Positions 1 to 15,500 of a stretch of 64,000 bases of DNA are shown here, piece by piece; position 1 is the first letter of the stretch; each line of letters opens with the position of its first letter. Origin of the DNA: Sorghum bicolor (Eukaryota > Streptophyta > Magnoliopsida > Poales > Poaceae); contig NC_012876.2 of NCBI RefSeq assembly GCF_000003195.3, forward strand, positions 4,630,306 through 4,694,305. The letters are read 5' to 3'. The notes under the pieces are model-generated. The model had not been told where the DNA came from. It saw only the letters and a list, made by a program, of their open reading frames with translations, and did no database searches. The position numbers and the translations under genes were made by a program.

Positions 1-287
1 CAAAGCTAACATTTTGCCATGCGAGTTATGCATGTTGATTTATTGCAAGAGTTTTATATAAAATCTGCACTAGCAACATTCATTGGTTACTGGGTTGAAT
101 TTTTTCTGGTTATTTTTGCCCAAGATTCTAGCAGGTGGTTCTCATACTGCAGGTACATGGTCCCAAAGGTAAATGTTAGAACAAATAGCTGACTGTTGAC
201 TCCATGTTCCCAAAATTGTACCTAATTTGAAACCTGCAGCTTCTGACATAACAGCATTACTTGAAAGTTGAGAAGCCAAATACACAC

Positions 288-2438
288 CTGTAGGAACTTT
301 GATGACAGCAAGCTTTTGGCAATCTGCAAATCACGTGGCTTCAGCACTTGAAACGCACTCTCGGGGATAAGCTGCAGATCATCTCCTCTCATCCCAAGCC
401 ATTTCACGTTGCACGCTGAAAATGGAGAACAAGGTTCGCATGATTCAGCAACATGCACAGAATAAGGCTCTGATGATCACTCAAATAAAGTACCATATCT
501 GTATGACTCCAGACCCATTGATATGCTTCCATATTTGTAAGTGCACATTATAGCAAGTCCTGCTGGGTTCCTGAAAAAAACAGAGCAATGCTATCTAATA
601 TGGTTCAAAAGGATATCAGTCAGTTATACTATATATTGATGAGCACAGGAGAGGGCTTAACCAATCCACTAATGCGAAAATCGGCATATTCGGAAATGTC
701 TGGCTCAGCCGATGCAAGATAAACCTGCATCTTAACAGCAAAGGTAAAGGGGATAAATACATCAGATGACCAAATATTGTCAACATTATCATAAAGAATT
801 TGGATGCAAACTTGCTCCATGACAAATAAGCAAGTAAAACGTACATAAGAAAAAGAAAGGCTTCAAATGGAGGTACACAACCTTGTGGCAATATCAGGAT
901 ATCCCTTTGCAGTGATCAGGATACAAGGGAGCTGATTATACAGGCGGTCTTCAGCCAGCCTCTGAAATATGGCATCCTATTTCAAAGAAGTAACCTATAA
1001 GCTAGAAGGATATACTACAGAGACATACCATTACTAGATTATGGCATTAAGATTGGTACCTTCTCCACCACAATGATATACCGAGCATCTGAAGACAAAT
1101 TTAGTTTGCTCAACAGGTTCAGGTCCCCTGTAATTGCATGCCCTGAAGCTCCAAGAATGGAGCAGTCAATCTGTTCTTCATCTGGCTCCTAAGGTAGTTC
1201 AAACATGCAGTTTAGGTGCTTTGTGAAAAGATAAGCAGGAGTTTATCATGTATTTCCTCAACAGATAATTCCAATAGTCAAGGCATATTTTGACATATCA
1301 TGGAGCGCACATGCAGCACAAGGCGCCCAATCAGTGCCCCTCTGCTTGATGCCATGACTCCTAGGCTCTGCCTTGTACACCGGAGCAAGGAAACAACATC
1401 TGCATACGAAGAGGGAACCGAATCTGATTACAACAAAACTACACATTAGTCAAACAAGAATCAAACGGGTTTCAGCAAACTTTTGTCCACCTTGAATGGC
1501 TTGGTTGACATGACGTTGACAGCTGAAGTACTTGGGTGAGTCCGACAGGAGCTTGTAGAACAACTCGCGTTGGTGGACCAGCTTCCCCTCCCCCAAGATC
1601 TTGTAGCACATCTCCATGACCTTCCATACTATCCAACAATAAACGGCTATTTTTAGCAGCAGAACAAAACGGCTGACGACAATTTCGGTCCTGTGGTACT
1701 GAAGGAACAAAATCGCAACCTCTTACAAACGCCTTTGGATTGTGCATCAGAGACCTCTTGCAGAAGGTGTGCGAGAGATAAACCGACGAAACGTCGTTCA
1801 GCAACCCGCTGCGGAGGCTGCAGTTAGCAGAGCTCCGGCTGATCTGCCATGGGAAAAGCAACTCGTTCAGAATGTTTTGCGACTTGCACTGCTACACACC
1901 GGATTGGTCAGTGCTACATACAATTCGCAATGGCAATACATTTCGACATGGTCATCTGAACTGGAATCCTACAGCTCGCAACAATTGCTACACACAATTC
2001 GCAACACATTTCGATATGGTCATCTGATCTGGAATCGTACAGCTCGCGATAATTGATGAGGAACTGTGATAAATTGGCTAGGGACCCAAAATACTGTGGT
2101 ATCCACATGGGGGCTGTGAAGCACGCAGAACCATCACCGGCTCACCGCACCGCAGTAAGAGAGGAATGTTCGGCGTACCAGGGGGAGGACGGAGATGGCC
2201 GGCGAGGAAGGGGAGGCGAGCGCGGCGAGGAAGTTGAGCACGGCCACCTCGATCCTTGCCCGGACCTGTCGACAACGAAATAGGACCCCCGCCAGTGACG
2301 ACAACAGAAAGGCGCGGATGAAGAAAGAGGATGTCAGCGGAGAAAGGCGCTAGCCTCAGGCGGCGCGAGGATGTCAGCGGAGCAGAGGCGGCTGTCAGCG
2401 CCGAAGAGCGACGCCGCTGCCACGTTCGCCTCCGCCAT
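288..2438 (-). CDS. SPO11-2: SPO11-2, meiotic topoisomerase VI A-like protein (partial, C-terminus off the window)
   Basis: SPO11-2 acts in the nucleus with SPO11-1 to make the DNA double-strand breaks that start meiotic recombination. Ten exons can be read on the minus strand: 2438-2355, 2265-2179, 1843-1720, 1628-1491, 1399-1311, 1188-1060, 976-882, 724-662, 570-494 and 415-288. Phases agree throughout and give 338 residues. The start [15 protein letters not shown] matches the remembered rice SPO11-2 N-terminus. The active-site tyrosine is Y123 in [16 protein letters not shown]. The Toprim glutamate is E216 in YIIVVEK, and DWNPAG begins at D269. The last exon read ends SSKFLQ followed by GTGTGT; the remaining roughly 45 residues lie beyond base 1, and 1-287 is intron. 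Arabidopsis SPO11-2 is 383 aa. Intron 1 looks like a GC-AG intron. SPO11-1 is excluded because its motif around the tyrosine (KRDIYYMHP) differs. Confidence 0.93.
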
Positions 2439-2600
2439 CGGTGGAGACGCTGCGGTTCGCGCGGCGGAGGTGAGCCGCCAAGTTGTGCGCTGCGGCCTGC
2501 GGGCACTGGCAAATGGGCTGGGCTGAGTTGGAGATATGAGAGTCCAGTAGTGCTCCGTGTAGCTGTATCTGGGCCGGAGTACGGGACAGCTAGCCACTGT
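2439..2600 (-). promoter_or_regulatory. Short SPO11-2 upstream region
   Basis: Only 162 bp separate the SPO11-2 start codon from the left end of the PIF/Harbinger element. No clear TATA box is visible. The core promoter or leader must therefore be very short or lie partly inside the transposon. Confidence 0.4.
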
Positions 2601-2934
2601 GGGCGTGTTTGTTTGCCTGGGCCTTCCTAGCCAGGCCAATTTCTCCCAGCCAGGTCTGAGATGGCTAGGCCCAGGTGGTGCAGTGTATTTTGTTTGATTG
2701 CATTTCTCAGTTGGGGCCTGGCTGGGTGTTTGTTTATCTGTACTCAGTGCCAGTGCAGCAAACTACATCCCAATAGCCATGCAAACTATCCAAGGAGAAA
2801 ATAAGAGGAAAAGAAGTTTTTGGATATTGTATTAACATAACCGCAAGATTCAGTGAGTATCAGAACAATAAGTCAGGTTACAGTAAGTTAAAGGATCAAT
2901 ATAAGTGCTAATTACTTGTTACATAGAACAATTA

Positions 2935-3270
2935 TCAAACTAACAGTGATTCATCGATCCGATTTTTTTGTAACTGACCACAACAAAACCACTTAGTAGC
3001 AGTCATACCAACATTCCCAACAAATCTAAGACATCTACTTCCCCATGGTTCCACTACATTATCACTTATACAAATAGAGGTAGAGGTCTGAGATAAAGAA
3101 ATTGAGTTGATAGTTGAGTTGAATGCCTCAAGTGCTTGCTCATATAAATTGTACTTGTGCACATTACCCTTAAAGTGCAGCACTTGCTCACTACACTCTG
3201 CCCAGCTGAAGTAAATACTAGGCACTTTGCCTTTGAAAACAACATACCACCCACTCATTATTCTGCACAT
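2935..3270 (-). pseudogene. RNase H1 N-terminal (viroplasmin-like) domain ORF inside the Harbinger element
   Basis: A 111-residue frame begins MCRIMSGWYVVFKGKVPS and continues with SWAECSEQVLHFKGN and EQALEAF. The WYVVFKG...WAECSEQV...FKGN pattern is that of the RNase HI N-terminal hybrid-binding domain, shared with the caulimovirus viroplasmin fold. No RNase H catalytic domain follows. It lies inside the transposon inverted repeats and is therefore element cargo or a second element gene. PIF elements normally carry a Myb/SANT-like second protein, which I do not see. Whether it is expressed is unknown. Confidence 0.6.
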
Positions 3271-3880
3271 TGCAAGGAAATACGCCTTAATCTAAGATTA
3301 ATAAGGGCATGCCATGTCTTTATTGAATGAGTGTATCAAACTCTAGTTGAAAATTTGTGTTGATAAACTCAAGAAACAAAGACCTGACCAATACTTGTGA
3401 ACGAAGGTGACATCATAGGCATGGTTTTTAAGTTTTGGGGCTTTAGACATGTACATAATTGTTGTAAAACTTTAACATATTAAATCATTGGTGGCACCGA
3501 GGGAGTAGAAAATCAAAGGGAGTGTTTGTTTGCCTGAACAGATAAATTAGCAAAGGGGAAAACCAAGATCAGTGCAGCCATAGAAGCGTGCGACACGTCC
3601 ATCCCAGCCATCATCCCATGATTAGTGAGAAGTTGCTTGGAACTGGACGTATTGAATAGTTTGATGACAACATTGACAAAAAATGAAATGTAAAGTAATT
3701 AAGGGGTGCCACCTCAAAAAATAAAGGTTTGTCATCATCGGCCGGTTCGATCAAAAACACATTGAAGAACCAAAATAAAATACAAATTATTACAATTTCA
3801 TGTCCAACAAGTAGCAAGAATACCATACAAGGCAGCCATTAAATAACACATAAGTGCAGCAAATGATGTATAGATAACAG

Positions 3881-4258
3881 CTAAGTTCTAGAAGTGGCCC
3901 TATTCTCCCACATGGCCTCACAAATCCCATCTCTAAGCTCTACCATGCTAGGCACCTCTTGAGACTGCAAAGAATTGACTGGGTTTGGAACCCATGTTTC
4001 TTCAGTTGGAACTATATAATCTACCCGAAACCCCAGGATCCAGTTGTGCAAAGTGCAACAGGCCTGTACAAACTTTACTTGTGTCTTGTACTTATAGAAT
4101 GGCTTGTTGTCTATGATTCGAAAGTGATTCTTCAAAGCCCCAAATGCCCTTTCGATGGTTGTCCTAAGTGAGCTATGTCTAAGGTTGAAAAGTTCCTTCG
4201 AATCATAGACAACAAATCCATCGCTATGAGCACGTGGACCACCGAAATTAGGTCCCAT
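3881..4258 (-). pseudogene. Harbinger transposase C-terminal fragment (DDE_4)
   Basis: The 125-residue frame contains ELFNLRHSSLRTTIERAFG, then ALKNHFRIIDNKPFYKYKTQ and a VKFVQACCTLHNWI block. This is the characteristic end of Harbinger/PIF DDE nucleases, with the catalytic glutamate in TIERAFG. The domain parts bearing the two upstream aspartates are not readable. Upstream, the sequence is disrupted by a triplicated segment (4218-4390). This is a relic of the transposase. Confidence 0.75.
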
Positions 4259-4390
4259 AAAATAAGCATTAGAGATTTAGCGCTCTGAGCACGAAGACCA
4301 CCGAAAATGTGTCCCGTGAAACCACATATCCATTGCTATGAGCACATGGACCACCGAAATCGGGTTTCGTGAAACAAACATTAGAGATTT
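4218..4390. repeat. Three tandem copies of a roughly 56-60 bp segment
   Basis: The segment containing GCTATGAGCACGTGGACCAC and CATTAGAGATTT occurs about three times (near 4218, 4279 and 4330), with the middle copy most diverged. It interrupts the transposase remnant of the Harbinger element. Confidence 0.65.
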
Positions 4391-5179
4391 CACCTTACTT
4401 TTCGGTCCACGAGGAGGAGGAAGCAGCCGGCTTGGGAACGACAAAGTTTGGATCCGCCAAACCCTTGACTAGAGAGGAGGAGGAAGCACCACACACCCGT
4501 TGCAGCACTGCCTCGCCTGGAGAAAGAAGAGGACGAAGAGCAGCACCACCCGTGCGCCGACGAGATGGACAAGGAACGACTGCCGCGACCGAACCGAGGA
4601 CGGTAGACGACCCCGCCACCACCACGCACCGCCAGACGAGAGAGCACGAGGACCGTACCACATCGAGGACAATGGAAGAGAGAATGAGGGAGTGAGAAAT
4701 GGAGACCAACGAATGAAACTCTAGCGGATCCAGCGGCGGCGGCGGCATTATAAGAGGAGGTGGAGAAGGGAAACCCTAGCGGGGGAAATTCCCCCGTCGC
4801 GCGGGAGAAGGGAGCGAGCAGCCCCCCAACACGGAAATGAGGCCCATGCCTGCACGCGCTCGGCCAGCCTTGCCAGAAACGGAGAAAGTGGCCTTCCCTC
4901 CCGAGCCTGGCTGGTGGGTGCTTTAATCACCGTACCGGCCAGACCCAAATAAAATCCATCCAGACAAACAAACATCTCCACCTGTATGACCACATCCTGG
5001 CACAACCCCTTACCCAGGCAAACAAACACGCCCTAAGAGCCTGGGGCAGGCAGACAGCAAGCCAGCATGGCCACCAAGGGAACCATTCATGCATGCACCA
5101 CGCGAACGCAAGAAGAGACGGGGGAGAGTGAGGAATGGTCTGGAAGAGGCCGATCGAGGGGGATCGTCGTCCCTGCAAA

Positions 5180-5960
5180 CAGTGTCGGTCCTACAATTTT
5201 GAGGGCCCTCTGGCGAATACATCACGATGACTCCTAAACTATAAAATTTTATAATAATATAAGCTATTTTTTTCTATAGGGAAAGCAAATCCAATCATAT
5301 ATAGACAAACTGCTCTTTTGTCTTTTTCATTTTCTTTAATTCATGATCCCTGACAAATGTTTCTTAGGTAACATTCTAAAATTCTAACACCTAACCTAAA
5401 TTATAAGAAAAATATAATTATATGAGTATAAAGTACTAGACAAAAATTGAACAAGAAAAATAACCTAGTGCCTAGACAATTGGGACATGAACATAACCAA
5501 GATTCACAAATCAAAAAAATAAAAGGGTAGAAGGAAATAACCAACATCACAAGTCGTAGTCCTCGTCGAGCCTTACCAGCTGGTCGCTGCTATCGTTTGG
5601 ATTTTGAAAGGCTAGAACTCAGACGCAGAGGTTTTGGTATTATCCATTGCAGCTCGTGATCGCGTGGTGAACTGGTGAATGTGTCGCTGCGTCTCTCCTC
5701 GTGGTCTCACTCTCTCACCAAAAGTCTAGAAATCGCGACTCGTGATCGTGATGTGTAGCAACTCATGTATAGGCGTTGGTGGCTTGACTCATTTGGCTCA
5801 TGATTTTTTTTGATAAGCCATTGCACCATATATATGTATATACTAATAAACGAAGACTATAGTTAAAGAATATATTGTAATATATACTTAGGTTTGGGCC
5901 TCATCCCGCGAGGGCCCTCGGCCGTCGCACCTCGTAGCCCTCCCCTTAGCGCCGGCACTC
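5180..5960. mobile_element. Non-autonomous hAT-like element
   Basis: The left end reads CAGTGTCGGTCCT followed by GAGGGCCCTCTGG. The right end reads GAGGGCCCTCGGCCGTCGCA and finishes GCGCCGGCACT. These resemble the ends of a common grass hAT-type family (CAGTGYCGG). The interior (5230-5880) is AT-rich and has no coding region. Flanking octamers CCTGCAAA and CATGCATC match at only five positions, so the target duplication is unproven. Confidence 0.45.
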
Positions 5961-6565
5961 CATGCATCTCTTTCGATATGATCGACCTGTCGACGTACGT
6001 GTGCAGGCAGCTTGTTGGGCAGCCACAGGAGGCTGCAGGTCTGTCCTCTCCGAGTCGCAGGACACGAGTGAGGGCGCGCGGTAGCGACGACGACGGCGGG
6101 CTGATGATGAGGCTGAGGCTGAGCAACAGCTACAGCAACCCAACTCCTTCCTTTGCGCGCGCGTCACGGGAGTTCGATTTCCGGCGGAGAAAAAGGCTCC
6201 CGCCTTTTTCCAACTTTCCCCAACGCTCCGCCTTATCTCCTCCCCTCTCACCTCCGGCCTGCTGGCCTCCGCGCAACCAACCACGCATCACCTCTCGCGG
6301 CGCATTGTCCTCTCTCTCTATCTCAGCTAGAGCATCTATCAGAGAGCTTTGCTTGCTTGCTTGCATGCGCAACCGCATCGTCGTCGTCCGGCCGGCGTTC
6401 GTCCGTCCGTCCTTGTTGTTGAGTGAGTCTCGTCTTGTGGTTGTTTCTCGTCGGCCGGAGAGAAGAGAGGGAGTAGCTAGGAGCGAGAGGTAGCCGCCGG
6501 CCGCCGGGGATCGGATTCGGATCGGAGCGGAGTGGAGGTGGTGTCGTCGGTGTGTGTATATATAC
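5961..6565 (+). promoter_or_regulatory. GC-rich leader and promoter region of the MAP kinase
   Basis: This is pyrimidine- and GC-rich DNA leading into the kinase start codon, with CT tracts near 6308-6330. It contains a long open frame (from 5894) that is low in complexity and matches no family I recognise, so I treat it as leader. A clear TATA box is not evident. Confidence 0.4.
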
Positions 6566-9819
<3,254 letters not shown>

Positions 9820-12589
9820 ATAGTTCCCTGTGTACACACGAGCAAACCAGGATGGCATGTCTATCAGCTCCATGGGGACGAAAGGCATTACAGCAAGATG
9901 AGTGTACAAGTGACCACCCCTCATCGTCATCATCATGGCATCTCGTGGCTTGTCAATGGCGACACCCTAATGTCGAAAACATTGGACATTTATGAAACAT
10001 GCTTAATCAATAATTTGTAGTGGAGAAAGTTGGCAGCTTATCTGCATCTTGTTAGGCTGTATCTATCTTCCTTCGGTTGTATGCTTAAGAAATGTAGGTA
10101 GGAGCTTGTCACTCCTTATGGACCATGATACCGCAGTTGTCCACACACTACAGACAGCAGCTCACTACGTCACCTTCCAGCCTTTCTTATGTTCTAAAAA
10201 TCTTGATGAACATAGAACCACATGATATATATTGTGTGACTACTCACCTTAGACGAATTTGTTCCAGCAATTGGCGCCGTTCCCTGAGTGTTCCGCAAAT
10301 ATTCCTCATACAACATCACTTTCTTCAAACCAGGCGCATGATACAAGATTACACACCAAAGCTTTTGAATAGCATCAACAACATACAGGCAGTAGTAGCA
10401 ACGCATATGTTTTAAGGGCACATGGCGTCAAGCTTTAATAGACACATGAACAGAACAGAACAGAGCCATTGCATCAGAAATAGACGGGACAAGCAGACAT
10501 AGAACTGGAGATATGATGCGGACTCTTTTCCCAGCTGGATAAACGCAAATGATTATGTCTGATGATCCGATCAGGAACAGCAAAAAGGAAAAGAGAAAAG
10601 AGAGATAAAAGGCCCAGCTCATAGTAAAGACAATTCGACTTAATAAAGTTTTGGACAAAAAAATCATGATGTCTTCTCCAAAATGCAGGTGCACTCTCGT
10701 TGTTTGTACACGCAACTTGGTGAACCCAGATATTAAAAACATCAAGAAAAAATTTAGTATTTGCATCTTTTCAATGGTCGACTTAGTATTTGCATCTTTT
10801 CAATGGTCGACTTGAAACTTCTGCACATATAGCTTCACAGGGGTCCTGTCACAGATACAAATTAATTAGAAATAGGCGACAAGCTCCATCAAACAACAGA
10901 AAGGTCAATAAGCACTAGTGAGTGTGAGACAGTTGCATTGAAAACAATCCTGTACGAAATCCAAGATGGAAATAGAAGTATATGCAATATAGATCAGCCA
11001 GTACTAAAAAAGAATGGAAATTGGAGTTACGTTTTTGGCAGCCTGCCAACTTTGGCTATGCCATAACTATCAGCAGACAAATTAAACTGCTTAATAAGTT
11101 ACTTAAGAACCTGCTAAGCAGTAATTAAAAAAACATGAATGTTTAAAAAAATATCAGATTACTCTAAAAAATCCACAAGTATAATAAAGCGAACAGTACT
11201 TTAAGAATAAAAAAATGTATATTCTATAAACCATAAGAAATTAAAGAACTACACAGGATGCAACATGCATCACAAAGACACAAAAGACTGCATAAAGCAT
11301 AATGCAGAGATTGCAAGAATCCTGTAGTGAACAACTGGTAACAGTCTCTTAAAGAGCATATGGACATCCTATGTAAAACAAAACAATAAATTTGTGACTT
11401 ACATCCGTTCACTTTACAGATAAGCTACAATTCCTTGCAACAGTCCAAGAGTTATGATGTAAACAGCACACATCAGACATGAAGCCCCAAATGATAGCTG
11501 ATGGCATCAGTGTACAAGATATCAGACATACCACAATGCTGTCATTAGAGGGGAACCATATCTTAGGATCCATAAAACTCAGCCAAACCTAACAGCAGAT
11601 GAAAACTATCAAACATAAAAACTACTAGATGATACATTAGGAAATGGATTGTGGATAAAAGAATACCTGGACACCAGCAGAGAAAATGGCAGGCTACATA
11701 AGGTGACACCAGTAACCTATTATAGTATTTAAGTGTCAAAGCTAAGGCAAATACAGTCACACAGCAATGGAAACAAAGTGTAATCTCCTGCATGTCAGCT
11801 TAAGACAAGTATTTTGCTGTTACCATAGCTACTAAAATATTGTCAAGAATTAATAATACCATACCAATATAGTCATCATAACATTTGCCACTTTGTGCTG
11901 GAATAAAATTGCAACGTCGGGAGAAGAACTGTTTCATGATTCTATGATTTCATATACTTCTGCATTATTTTAGGCAAAAAAGGAATCAATAAAACAATTC
12001 ATGCTGAAAATGAATATAACTCCAGACTTTCTCAGGCGACCATGTGAATATAATTTCACTATCCTGGAACATGTGGACCAGCTAGAAGCTCCTCACCATG
12101 CTGCTCTAATTTTCACTGGATGTTCAACTGCATAAATATATGATCTTCGATTAGCAGACCCTCAGGGCTGCCAGAAAAGCATAATATGACCTGTCCATCC
12201 TAATAATATAAACAAATTGTTGTACTTGCAGTCAATTGGGGAGAAGAGAAGTGGGGGAAAAGGTGCAAAATCAGGGGTCTATATATTATCAAAACAAACA
12301 GTTGAGAACTGCTCCAAGACTTTAAAGACAAAACTTCTTTACAACAATGTGATATTTCTATCATCACTACAGAGATCAAAGTCTTGAAGTCCAGTTACAC
12401 TCAGCTTTGCTTCATATACTCTGCCCTGAAGAAACTGGCCAAGCCCCGAGCTCCTCACGCTGTCAGCCATTTTCTTTCACTGCATGACCATGCACCACAA
12501 AACCACTTGTGCCTATTGCATGAAACCTTTTAAGGCTTCACATGTACTGATCAAATTTGTGGGTGCGAGATAATTGATTTATCAGTTCA
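9820..12589. other. Tail-to-tail interval between the MAP kinase and ELF7
   Basis: About 2.8 kb of AT-rich sequence follows the kinase stop codon and the ELF7 stop codon (opposite strands). It should hold both 3' UTRs. I see no exon-like coding region, RNA gene or clear transposon end; the only notable feature is a short exact tandem duplication at 10754-10811. Confidence 0.6.
10754..10811. repeat. Exact 29-bp tandem duplication
   Basis: The unit beginning TTAGTATTTGCATC and ending AATGGTCGAC occurs twice head to tail with no mismatch, indicating a recent duplication. Confidence 0.9.
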
Positions 12590-15500
12590 TCACTCAGAAT
12601 ATTCTTCGCCACTATATTGGTCAATATCCTCTACTCGAGAACGCTTTGGATGCTCATCAAGATCATCATCAACATGAGATCTTCGTGGCTTTGAATTCAC
12701 CTACAAGGAAGAAAACCTTGAGTTAAAGGGTGCAGGTAATGCAAAAACAACTATTTTCATTTCATGTTTTGAGTGGTAATGCATTCTATTTTTATCGGCA
12801 TTGTAGGATTTTGTGGAGAGGAAAAAGTACATTTGCATAAAGTGCTCCATCTCATTCAATGCCTGTTAAATTAAGAATCCATCCCTTTATTCAGAGGTCA
12901 CTATTTAACAACGAATAGTTTATTAGACAAATTTTAATGAGGAGGCAAGAGAGAAATATTCAATAGGGGTGTACGGTCGTCAGGTGTTTTTCTTAGTAGT
13001 GTGCTCTCATGTAAAAACATGACAAAAAATAAAATAGAAAGCATGAAATGTCCTAATATAGTGATCACAGAGAGTGATTGTAAAAGCAACAATGTCAATT
13101 AGTACTTAGTAGCAAGAAGTCAAGCAAGCAGAGCTAAGGTTTGGAGAGAAGATAGAATCTTGCATAAATACTTAGTTGGTTTAGTTTATTTTTAAAAGAG
13201 ATTTTATGATGAATAATAAAGAAGACTGAACCATACATGCAAGCCGGAAGATTCTCCGCGCTCCATGGTACCACCATGAGCTGTTTTACTCACAGTAATA
13301 CGGGAAGGCACTGGAAAATGCTCAATTTCATCCCCAGACCTCCCCTCTTTTGCTTTCTTCTTCTGCAAAACTAGCTTAGTAGGAAGAGGCTGAAAAAAAT
13401 AGATAAAGGCGTATGTTACACTAATGTGGAATGAATCATTCTCAGAAACCAATTGTAATACAGAATACACAAAACCAATTACCAAATATTTTGCACCCTC
13501 CTCCTTATCAAATGTGACAAGGTATGTTGTAGGATCATCTTTATCATCTCCTCTTACCTGAATCATGAAACAAGTGTGTATGTACAATGATGAGTATGAT
13601 GCCACCAGCTCATAGACACAATTAGAGAATAATTAGGAAATTACACATACATCCCAGTGATATTCTCTTAGCCAGGAATACTGGATATCATCGTCATCAT
13701 CCAAGTCTCTGGTAAGCTGATGAAATCACAATAGTCACCATCAGATTGATGTAATTGGCCACTTTTTTTAATAGAAATGTACCAGAGATGAATTCATACC
13801 TCATGAGGTGCTGGGGCCATGTATGCCAAAAACTTCTCTTGTTTTGTAGGGTCTGAACCACTGACACTAAAACTTTTCATCACAGCCTGCCATGAAAACA
13901 TGAAATGGTTACAAATACAAGCAAAGGCATTATCTAGGTGTAATATCATTTGCAACACATGGCCAGAAACAGTGAACATGGGTGCAAGTATCAGAGTCCA
14001 AGTAGGGTGCAGGTGTCCTATTCAGCGAACTCTAGAAAAAAAAGATTCAGGGATTCAACTAGTTTTTATTTTAAACAAATTTAATCAGAAATTAGAATCA
14101 ATTTTATTTCTACAAACATTTTCTGTCATGTCACGCTCCTGAGTCCTGGCTGATAAATATGCCATGGATGAATCCAGACATACATGATGCATTGCAGGTT
14201 TTAAAGGGGGGGGGGAACTGAGAATAGATGAAGATATTCATTATGGGCTGTCATTTCCTGGCCCAATTGCCCACCTCTAACCATGATTTGTGCTAAACCT
14301 CATGCAGCCAGCAGCTATCATATTTCTACCCCCCCCCCCCCCCAAAAAAAAACTGAGTTACTTCTCTCTTCTTCCGCAACAATGCTGGCACCAGCCTAAA
14401 TTCCTCAGTGCCATCCTCATAATGAGGACTACCCAAATAGAATTGATACCCCTCATTCTCCTCATGTGTCCAATGCTCTCAGTTTTGCCAGAGGGACTCA
14501 ATGGATCTGACTGGCCCTGCACATAGCCCTGCCATGGCTACGGTTCTCTTTGCCTCCTGGACCAGGCAACTGGCCGCCTCCTTCCCCTTCCCCTTCCCTT
14601 TTCTATCTTGCACTCTTCTCTCACTCCCTGGCCCTCCCCTATCTCTTTGAACCTTCAGTTTTGCCATTTGATGCTGCTCCGAGGTGTCCAATATAACTAA
14701 ATAAGTCTAAAAAAAAACTGTAACCCTGATCTAGAATTCACAAGATATTGGGCATGCATTGCCATTAAGTAAGAAAGCCTAAGGCAGAGGAAATTTGAGG
14801 AAACAGAACTCACCCGGGATTCACATTCATCACGTACAGATCTCTCAAGTTTGTTGTACTGCTCAGAATCAGCAGTTGGATCGCCATCAAAGTTCACCAT
14901 AACAAATGGCTCCTCGTACCTGTTTAGGTGAATAGAAATGGTCAATAAGAGGAATAAATTAGAAACCTCCTATATGCTTCAAAAGGCAGACTTTGTGCAG
15001 TTATACCCCCTCAAAAAGTAATGGAGAAATAGGAGAAAATTCATAAATTAATGGTAAAGAAGAGAACTTTTCAACCATAAATCAAGAGAATTTTGTTTTA
15101 TAGATATGGAAATGGACAGGCAAGAAGGCATAGCTCAGTAAAGTAACGGCAAACATCTTGTATCAAGGATGAATACTTGTAACACATAAAAGCAACCTCT
15201 GAGAAGTAAATACCTATCAAAATCAGGTAGCAAAGGCATAACCCACTCAGCTTGCATCCCACGTTTAGTCTGGTGAACAGGCCTTGACTTGGCTGCTTTG
15301 AAGGATTCTTCAATGGCTTTGATCTGTTTCTCTCTGGTATACATATGAACAGGAACATGGTGTCATTGACTGCACCAGGTTTTGCAAGTCGCAACACTAG
15401 ATAACCTTTACAGACCAACAAGTGTGAATAAAAGAAGAACCAAACCTATCATTAAGATTGTCTAGGAAAGCATTGCGACCCTCCCTTGATTCCCGCCTTT

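Larger units (their letters stand above)
2601..5033. mobile_element. PIF/Harbinger-type DNA transposon, degenerate
   Basis: The element is bounded by perfect 21-bp inverted repeats that begin GGGCGTGTTTGTTTGCCTGG at 2601 and end with the complement at 5033. It carries a Harbinger-type DDE transposase remnant on the minus strand at 3881-4258 and a separate RNase H1 N-terminal-like reading frame at 2935-3270. PIF elements normally duplicate TWA; here the right flank is TAA but the left flank is TGT, so the duplication is decayed. No complete transposase can be read. It lies immediately upstream of SPO11-2. Confidence 0.8.

Noticed and set aside
2078..2512. 144-codon minus-strand frame over SPO11-2 exons 1-2
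   Set aside because: Wrong frame; the SPO11-2 protein is read in another frame with conserved residues.
5894..6493. 199-codon plus-strand frame before the MAP kinase
   Set aside because: It overlaps the putative hAT end and the CT-rich leader; the composition is low-complexity Ser/Arg/Pro and no family is recognised. Best explained as leader and promoter.
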